47,824 nucleotides of DNA, from assembly GCA_018820855.1 (NCBI GenBank), contig JAHJNL010000017.1:1-47824 (forward strand). Direction: 5' to 3'. The translations under genes were made by a program, and so were the position numbers. This document shows positions 42,805-47,824 of this stretch, one piece after another. The notes under the pieces are model-generated. The model searched no databases. It was not told where the DNA came from and saw only the letters and a program-made list of their open reading frames with translations. Positions within the stretch are counted from its first letter, which is position 1, and each line of letters opens with the position of its first letter. Source of the DNA: Pseudomonadota bacterium (lineage in GTDB: Bacteria; Desulfobacterota; Desulfobulbia; Desulfobulbales; Desulfocapsaceae).

Positions 42805-43425
42805 TCAGTTGCCACGGCGCGCCAGCAACAGACCTGCCCCGGCTACAATCATTAATCCTCCTGCTGTCCGCAAGACTGATTGAAAGGCTCGTTGACTTTG
42901 GAGAAACCCACTCATTTTTCCTGAGACCAATGCCCAGAACGATGTTACGGTAAAAGTGATCACCAAAAAAGTCGGAACAATAAAAGTAAATTGTAACCCA
43001 AGAGGGCGCGCAGCATCGATAAATTGAGGCAGAAATGCTGCAATGAAGATCAAGCTCTTTGGGTTGGGGATCGTGACAACCAGCCCTTGAACAAATAGAT
43101 TCGTTTTGGAGACTGCAGAAGTGTTAAGCTCCAGAGGTTTATTTGCGCTTCGCCACTGTTTGATTCCGAGATAAACAAGATATGCGGCGCCGCCCCAGCG
43201 GAGCCATTCAAATGCTTCTGCAACACCATTTAACAATGAGGTCAGACCGATTGCAGCGACTATAAGTTGAACGGCAATTCCCATTGTTGCTCCTGCAACG
43301 GTGGCAAGGGCACGTTGCCAACCGAATGAAATACTATGGGCAACTGTCAAAAGTACGCTCGGGCCAGGTAATGCAATCATGATTGTAGTGGCAACAACGA
43401 ATGCAAGATATACGTGTAATTCCAT
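42805..43425 (-). CDS. LysE/RhtB-family amino-acid exporter
   Basis: A 206-residue inner-membrane protein with about six transmembrane segments. Family signatures are ALPGPSVLLTVAHSISFGW near the N-terminus, GAAYLVYLGIKQWR at about 80-93, and a NPKSLIFIAAFLPQF segment at about 122-136. LysE/RhtB proteins export basic amino acids, homoserine/threonine or related metabolites driven by the proton gradient. It is a monocistronic minus-strand gene; no regulator (LysG) is adjacent. The substrate cannot be told from sequence alone. Confidence 0.93.
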   Translation of the reverse strand: MELHVYLAFVVATTIMIALPGPSVLLTVAHSISFGWQRALATVAGATMGIAVQLIVAAIGLTSLLNGVAEAFEWLRWGGAAYLVYLGIKQWRSANKPLELNTSAVSKTNLFVQGLVVTIPNPKSLIFIAAFLPQFIDAARPLGLQFTFIVPTFLVITFTVTSFWALVSGKMSGFLQSQRAFQSVLRTAGGLMIVAGAGLLLARRGN

Positions 43426-44266
43426 ATTGGATGCCTCGTGTCAATTAGTGATATACAAATTACGCTTATAAATCTTCGTTCCTCTTGCTGAATCAAGAAG
43501 AAATCAGGGCTAGGGCTCAAAAGAGCAATAAAATGTGATAATGCAGTCAGTAAAAAATTTAAGACTTCTGCTTTTAGAGCAAGAGGATAGAACTTTTGAA
43601 AATTAAATTATTGTATAAAATTGATTTGATACTCTTTTTTGGGAGACACTGTTTCTGATTGTGATTTGGCTATCTTCTCTTCAATCTGAAAGACCATTTC
43701 TCATTGATTTATGGCACATAACAAGTCAGTAGAAAAAGTCCCACGTTGAGTCAGTTTTTGACTTTTAAATGTTTACCGGCAACTTCGTAAATCGCATAAC
43801 ATATTAAAATAACGGCCTATATTTCTTGACAATAAAATGCATATTCTAAATACGTTATGGGTAAAAATTAATAAACTTCATTAATATGCTGTAAATAAAA
43901 GACCTTTTACTTTAGTTAACCGCTCTAAAGATCAAAATCATGTCAGATTTGAAGCAAAACACAGCAAAAATGCAGTCAAAACTCCAACGAAAAGACTTTT
44001 CCTACAGGCTCAGGGTTTATTATGTTGTTATGTGCTTAAATATATTGTTTTTTTGAAGTTAGCTCCAAAAGCAACAATGCGCATCTTTTTCTATTTCATC
44101 CAATATTTTTTTTACTCTTCACGTATGTTGCTTTGGCTATAGGACCTTCCATTTTTATGGTTGGATTATTAACCTAGCATAAATTACAAGCCGATGGCAT
44201 GGGCGTTACCGCGCGGTGGGGTCTGGGGGAGAAAAGCCCCCGGCTACCCGATTAAATGGTTTTGGC
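43426..44266. other. AT-rich intergenic region with no gene seen
   Basis: About 840 bases of strongly AT-rich DNA. It contains small inverted repeats near 43736-43764 (AAAAGTC/GACTTTT) and, at its right end, a GC-rich hairpin GGGGG-AGAAAAG-CCCCC (44225-44241) just after the DUF2391 gene. I find no gene, RNA or promoter that I can defend. Its base composition differs sharply from the coding parts and suggests acquired or decaying DNA. Confidence 0.45.
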
Positions 44267-44662
44267 TCATTCTTTGTCAAAGCTATCGACAACAATTGCA
44301 CCCATAGAAGCTGGCATAGTGATAACTATAATGCGTTTCAACGATGTTATAGGGTCATCCAGTACAGGAAGTTTATCCAAACACAGTAAAACCAAACCAA
44401 CAACTAACGCTGTCATTAAGTACGCTACAACTATACGAAAAATGAATACGAATAAACGAGATTTAACATCTTTCTGAAACACACTTTGGTAGGTAAAAAG
44501 GGTAAGAAATAGTAATGAGAGCACGAATAACATAATTAAATTATGAAAAGGCAATGTTTCTCCTAACCGCCATGCCTCTTCAGAAAAGGAAATTGGCACT
44601 GCGAGCGCAAATGCCCCCACAAATACCTGACTCGCATCTTCCATATTGAAGCTGAATTTCAT
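44267..44662 (-). CDS. DUF2391-type small integral membrane protein
   Basis: A 131-residue membrane protein with about four transmembrane segments. The ATG at 44662 (MKFSFNM) with AAGG eight bases upstream is preferred over an ATG further up, because the latter lies inside the attC-like site. The opening GAFALAVPISFSEEAWRLG and the closing ITMPASMGAIVVDS resemble the DUF2391 (TIGR02587) family. Function unknown. It is AT-rich like the neighbouring GGDEF gene, in the same orientation, and directly preceded by an attC-like element, so both look like gene cassettes. Confidence 0.65.
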   Translation of the reverse strand: MKFSFNMEDASQVFVGAFALAVPISFSEEAWRLGETLPFHNLIMLFVLSLLFLTLFTYQSVFQKDVKSRLFVFIFRIVVAYLMTALVVGLVLLCLDKLPVLDDPITSLKRIIVITMPASMGAIVVDSFDKE

Positions 44663-44686
44663 TTTATGCCCTTTCCATTTGCCGCC

Positions 44687-44740
44687 ATTTAACGCCCCCA
44701 TAACCGGCGAGCGGTAGCGAGTCCGATTAATGAGTTAGCC
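44687..44740 (-). other. attC-like recombination site
   Basis: On the minus strand a 54-base element begins GGCTAAC and ends GGGC-GTTAAAT. The end fits the integron R' consensus GTTRRRY; the start misses RYYYAAC by one base. Inside, TAATCGG pairs with CCGGTTA (one wobble). It lies between the stop codon of the GGDEF gene and the start of the DUF2391 gene, the expected place between cassettes. No integron integrase is in the window. Confidence 0.45.
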
Positions 44741-45595
44741 AGGCCAGGCTTCAACACGGTTTTTGCCTTTTAATTTTGCAGCATATAGAGCTTTATCTGC
44801 ATACCTGATTATATCGATCCCGCTAATGGCTAAATCCATATTTGATGAAACGCCGATGCTAATTGTTATTTTCGGCTCTGAGTAAAAACATTTTTTAACA
44901 TTTATTCTCAATCTTTCTGCAATGATAACTGCTTTATCCTCTGAAGTCTCAGGCAAGATGATGCTTATTTCTTCACCACCATATCTTGCTGCAAGATCAG
45001 CATCTCTTATGGTTTCCAAAACTATTTTGCCAAGCTCTGTTAGCACCGTATCTCCACATTGATGTCCAAAATTGTCATTAACTTTTTTGAAATTATCAAC
45101 ATCTATCATCAGGAGAGAGAGATTTTTCCCATATCTCTTATGCCCTTTGTAAAGACGTTCAATTGAAAAATCAAAAACACTTCTTAAATATAAGCCAGTT
45201 AAATGATCTCTGGTTGCCATTAAGGCGGCTTCTTCAATACGACGATCCTCAATAATTTTGGGGCTTATTAAATCTCCTGAAATGTTTGTTAAATAATCTA
45301 AGGCTGTTACCAAAATCCCTACATCACGACCAAGTTTTGATTCTACCTCTTCTTTATGCGTTATAATTTTATCCCAAAGTATCTTTGCTTTATCTTCTGA
45401 ATAAATTTCATGAGTCAATCTGAACATTAATTCAGAAAATGTATTTGCAATTGACAAATTTAAGTATTCTTTCAGTAAATTTGGCTTTTCACTCAAGGAT
45501 TCGATTGAATCAGAACTCAGACGATTTTTAGATTCTATACTTAAAAGCTTTTTAGCTGTTGCTTTTTTTGATCTATTGTTATCTCTTTCTGTCAT
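44735..45595 (-). CDS. GGDEF-domain diguanylate cyclase (cassette-like)
   Basis: A 286-residue cytoplasmic protein. Residues ~1-125 are helical, without a known sensor domain. The GGDEF domain (about 130-285) has the metal/substrate segment LLMIDVDNFKKVND and the catalytic stretch R-Y-G-G-E-E-I, where the usual Phe is Ile, with the I-site R-D-A-D five residues before it. It should still make c-di-GMP since the two Glu are kept. GAGG lies five bases before the ATG. It is AT-rich and flanked by attC-like sequences, suggesting horizontal arrival as a cassette. Confidence 0.88.
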   Translation of the reverse strand: MTERDNNRSKKATAKKLLSIESKNRLSSDSIESLSEKPNLLKEYLNLSIANTFSELMFRLTHEIYSEDKAKILWDKIITHKEEVESKLGRDVGILVTALDYLTNISGDLISPKIIEDRRIEEAALMATRDHLTGLYLRSVFDFSIERLYKGHKRYGKNLSLLMIDVDNFKKVNDNFGHQCGDTVLTELGKIVLETIRDADLAARYGGEEISIILPETSEDKAVIIAERLRINVKKCFYSEPKITISIGVSSNMDLAISGIDIIRYADKALYAAKLKGKNRVEAWPG

Positions 45596-45612
45596 GAAAA
45601 CCTCATGTTAGA

Positions 45613-45702
45613 GCCTAACGTTAAGCTAACCAAGGGCCCAACGTACTTATTCCCATATGGCCGCAGATGCTCTAGCCGTCTACGTCAAGCATTGTGTTGA
45701 GC
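45613..45702. other. Possible second attC-like site upstream of the GGDEF gene
   Basis: GCCTAAC (45613-45619) and GTTGAGC (45696-45702) fit the two integron core motifs RYYYAAC and GTTRRRY and are 90 bases apart. On the minus strand this puts GTTAGGC just before the GGDEF start, where a cassette junction would lie. Internal pairing (ACGTA/TACGT) is weak, so this is less certain than the other site. Confidence 0.3.
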
Positions 45703-45787
45703 ACAACTCCATAATTCTATTTATATATTCCACTCCTTCGAGCAGAAAAGGTTGAACTGAAGACAGTAAAATCATAACGTATAACAC

Positions 45788-46372
45788 CTACTTTTTTTTC
45801 AGAATATTGCGCCAACCCCCAAAAGACAACATTGTAGATCGCACTGTAGGGTCGTATGATTTGCTGGCATGTCCGGCTTGTTCACTTATATAGAAGGCAT
45901 CTGGCTCAAACTTATGGACAAGGCTAATAATTATTTTTCGCTCCCGGCGCCGACAGATCATATAGAGTTCAACAACAGGTCCGTTCCTACCTTCTCCCTG
46001 AAAAGTTGTTACTCTAAAACCAGCTTGACGGAGGGCTTGTGTCATGAGCAGGGGTTGCTTACGGCTGATGACTCGGAGAACTATATCGCCAATTAAGAGC
46101 CTTTTTTCGACCATAATCCCCACCACATTGCCAAAGGCAAAGCCAAAAACAAAAAAAACACCGAGTACTGGTACTTCCTTGATCTTGAGGATAACGGTCG
46201 ACATGACGACAAGCCAAATACTTATTTCTATAATCCCGATAAAAAAAGCCGTCCACATCCTGCCCTTAACAATACTGATGGTACGGAATGTACCAAGGCT
46301 TACGTCTACAATCCTGGCCAAAAAGATCGCTATTCCGGTTAAAAGAATCTCATAAGAAAAATAGGTTGTCAT
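45788..46372 (-). CDS. DUF2179/DUF5698 (UPF0316) membrane protein
   Basis: A 194-residue protein. The ATG at 46372 (MTTYFSYE), with GGAG ten bases upstream, gives a length close to the family's ~180; a TTG further up would add 20 residues. The N-terminal part has three transmembrane segments (ILLTGIAIFLARI, then FFIGIIEISIWLVV, then VLGVFFVFGFAFG), typical of DUF5698. The C-terminal ~80 residues are the cytosolic DUF2179 domain (ALRQAGFRVTTFQGEGRNGPVVEL, IICRRRE-like basic patch, then DAFYISEQ). Family members are of unknown role. It is one of the minus-strand genes between the cassette-like pair and the IS630 element. Confidence 0.82.
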   Translation of the reverse strand: MTTYFSYEILLTGIAIFLARIVDVSLGTFRTISIVKGRMWTAFFIGIIEISIWLVVMSTVILKIKEVPVLGVFFVFGFAFGNVVGIMVEKRLLIGDIVLRVISRKQPLLMTQALRQAGFRVTTFQGEGRNGPVVELYMICRRRERKIIISLVHKFEPDAFYISEQAGHASKSYDPTVRSTMLSFGGWRNILKKK

Positions 46373-46607
46373 AAACGAACTGCTCCAGCTATCAAACTGT
46401 TTAGGAAAGGTTAACAGCAATTGAAATAACAATTACCTTATTAAATAAGTGAGGATCTTTATCTATACTGGGCCGGCCATAAACATTCGGGCACAGCGTA
46501 TTGTACAAAACAGTGGAAAGATAACAGGCTGATACGCTGTATTTTTTGAAATAAAACCCTTGGTCATCTGACGTTACGTAAAAAAGAGGGAAGCCGTCCC
46601 TAGTACA

Positions 46608-47291
46608 TCATACAATATAAATCTTCGGATATAAGCGTTTTAGCTTTATTCGCGCATCATTAGTTCTAAATTGCCAGTCCACTTTAGATTGGCGGTTGTT
46701 TCTGTCGGTATTCCATGCTGCCACTTTGCGCCTCATTTTTTCAATACAATCAATCCGACCTGCAAGACATTGTCGCTTTAAAACACTGAGTTCAATTTCT
46801 GCGATATTCAGCCAACTACCATGTTTTGGGGTGAAATGGATTTCGAGGCGTTCTGCCAGACGTCTTGCCTCCTCAGCCGGAAAGGCTGTATATAACGAAG
46901 CGACATTGTGAGTATTGAGATTATCCATGATTAAAATAACTTTTTCTGCATCTGGATAACGTTCTTCAAGCATTTCCTTTATAAAATTCGCCCAGTCTGT
47001 ACGTGTTCGGCGCTCAGTAATTTTTACCTGTCTTTTGCCTCCAAGTGGTTCCACCTCAAGAAAGATACTTGCTACTCCCTTCCTGACATATTCATCATCA
47101 AGCAACTCAGGGTGACCTGGAGCTGCAGGGATGGGTTCAATTACCTCACCGATTAACTGTATACTGGACTCATCCATACAGACAACTGGATAATCTTTGT
47201 TGTATTGCTGTGCATATACATGCAGCACATCTTCCATCGCCGCCACAAAGCTGGCATTCTGATCAGGAGGAATCTTCCAATATTTGCTCAA
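46608..47291 (-). CDS. IS630-family transposase, C-terminal part (orfB, DDE domain)
   Basis: The catalytic part, 227 residues from the TTG at 47291; its frame is open upstream to the A8 run. The DDE motifs are visible: Asp in VVCMDESSIQ, Asp-Asn in ILIMDNLNTHN, and Glu in SWLNIAEIELS with HFTPKHGSWLN before it, typical of IS630. The stop (TGA at 46610-46608) lies inside the left inverted repeat. It is expected to be made as a fusion to orfA by -1 frameshifting rather than alone, since the upstream in-frame residues (NELKPHLSKYW) continue the family sequence. Confidence 0.88.
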   Translation of the reverse strand: MSKYWKIPPDQNASFVAAMEDVLHVYAQQYNKDYPVVCMDESSIQLIGEVIEPIPAAPGHPELLDDEYVRKGVASIFLEVEPLGGKRQVKITERRTRTDWANFIKEMLEERYPDAEKVILIMDNLNTHNVASLYTAFPAEEARRLAERLEIHFTPKHGSWLNIAEIELSVLKRQCLAGRIDCIEKMRRKVAAWNTDRNNRQSKVDWQFRTNDARIKLKRLYPKIYIV

Positions 47292-47749
47292 GTGAGGCTT
47301 AAGTTCATTTTTTTTAGAGTGTTACACACTGTCATTGGAGAAACCGTCGACACGATCTTCAGTTCAATCATTTTTTCGGCAAGCAGCCGAACTGTCCATC
47401 GCTTTCTACCTTCTGGTGCTTCTGAACAAGCCAATGCCAACAACTGAGCCTCGAATTCACCTCCAAATTGAATTTCCCGTGGTGGCTTTAATCGTTTCTT
47501 CCGCTCAAGAGCAGCGGTGAGACCCACTTCCACAAATCGTTTTTTCAAATGCTCAAGACTGCGGGGTGTTGTCCCCAACGCCTCTCCAACTTTGGCCACA
47601 ATCCACTTAGGGCCGTCATCTCCTGCATCAAGAAGCAGAAGAGCTCTGGCATATAATACTGTCCTGGCTGCCCTTTTTCCCTTTGTAGAGATATCTTCTA
47701 AATATTGCCTATCTTCTTTGGTTAGTGTTACGCGATATCGCGGTGCCAT
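47288..47749 (-). CDS. IS630-family transposase, N-terminal part (orfA, helix-turn-helix)
   Basis: A 153-residue DNA-binding part with a helix-turn-helix region (IVAKVGEALGTTPRSLEHLKKRFVEVG at about 49-75) and an Arg-rich second subdomain (ERKKRLKPP). The A8 run at 47315-47308 lies in ...TLKKM, eight codons before the TGA (47290-47288). A -1 slip there would read KKNELKPHL and continue into orfB, as in other IS630 elements that use programmed frameshifting. The ATG is ~70 bases inside the right end. Confidence 0.88.
   Translation of the reverse strand: MAPRYRVTLTKEDRQYLEDISTKGKRAARTVLYARALLLLDAGDDGPKWIVAKVGEALGTTPRSLEHLKKRFVEVGLTAALERKKRLKPPREIQFGGEFEAQLLALACSEAPEGRKRWTVRLLAEKMIELKIVSTVSPMTVCNTLKKMNLSLT
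47308..47315 (-). promoter_or_regulatory. Slippery A8 run for -1 translational frameshift
   Basis: Eight T on the plus strand, A8 in the gene sense (CTA AAA AAA ATG in the orfA frame). A -1 slip on A-AAA-AAA joins orfA to orfB in the correct family reading frame. Confidence 0.7.
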
Positions 47750-47824
47750 ATAGCCCTCCAGAGGTTTTGGGGCTATTATAACACATTGGTGTTTATACGA
47801 ACATTATTAATTTACATTGTACTA

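Larger units (their letters stand above)
46603..47822 (-). mobile_element. IS630-family insertion sequence, complete
   Basis: A 1220-base element. Its ends begin GTACA on both sides (left GTACATCATACAATATAAAT; right, read inward, GTACAATGTAAATTAATAA) as imperfect terminal inverted repeats, with a TA dinucleotide at each border (46601-46602 and 47823-47824), the target duplication of IS630/Tc1-type elements. The transposase is split in two frames (orfA, orfB) that a -1 slip in an A8 run would fuse. The right border coincides with the window end. Confidence 0.88.

Noticed and set aside
1-47824. CRISPR arrays, tRNA or rRNA genes.
   Set aside because: I saw no regularly spaced short repeats and no tRNA- or rRNA-like sequence anywhere in the window.

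Overview
The window looks like part of the chromosome of a Gram-negative anaerobe, most likely a Desulfobacterota (sulfate- or sulfur-metabolising, Desulfobulbales-like) bacterium. The evidence is a tandem HdrA-type flavoprotein with an MvhD-like partner, a HesB-like Fe-S protein, an oxygen-sensitive radical-SAM sulfatase maturase, a DsbC-type periplasmic protein, outer-membrane proteins with signal peptides, and many PAS/GGDEF/hybrid kinase genes. This assignment is inferred from gene content only.

Layout. 1-357 is the 3' end of a mobA-like gene. 879-10386 is a minus-strand block: a radical-SAM maturase, a serine-type arylsulfatase, a DUF1254/DUF1214 protein, a lipoprotein, a beta-barrel protein, a glycine-zipper protein, a broken copy of the sulfatase 3' end, and an alpha/beta-hydrolase lipoprotein. 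A TPR regulator (11220-12836) and a small gene lie beside it. 12837-13728 is decayed DNA with an integrase remnant. 13729-18206 is a minus-strand set: a nucleotidyltransferase, a CobD-like PLP enzyme and a CDP-alcohol phosphotransferase, then a broken ATP-grasp-like gene and a phosphoesterase. 19076-24437 is an overlapping three-gene phosphorelay, divergent from a PleD-like cyclase (24830-26164).

26272-26622 is a RelE-like protein with a four-cysteine motif. 27242-31327 is an hdrA-mvhD-hesB operon closed by a clear terminator, followed by a DsbC-like gene overlapping a second RelE-like gene. 33417-35996 is a hybrid kinase, 36051-37931 an unrecognised secreted protein, 38503-40359 a 7TM-GGDEF protein, and 40415-42430 a membrane-anchored DUF4062/STAND NTPase. 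A LysE exporter and an AT-rich gap follow. After the gap come two cassette-like genes (DUF2391 and GGDEF) with an attC-like site between them, a DUF2179 membrane protein, and a complete IS630-family element whose right end coincides with the window end.

How the genes may work together. The sulfatase needs its serine converted to formylglycine, and the adjacent maturase supplies that. The nucleotidyltransferase, CobD-like enzyme and phosphotransferase form a plausible route to an amino-alcohol phospholipid head group. HdrA and MvhD form an electron-transfer module of the flavin-bifurcating type. Four GGDEF/hybrid-kinase loci suggest heavy c-di-GMP and phosphorelay control. Remnants of an integrase, a REP-associated transposase, a sulfatase and an ATP-grasp gene, plus a three-copy intergenic repeat, show repeated gain and loss of DNA here.
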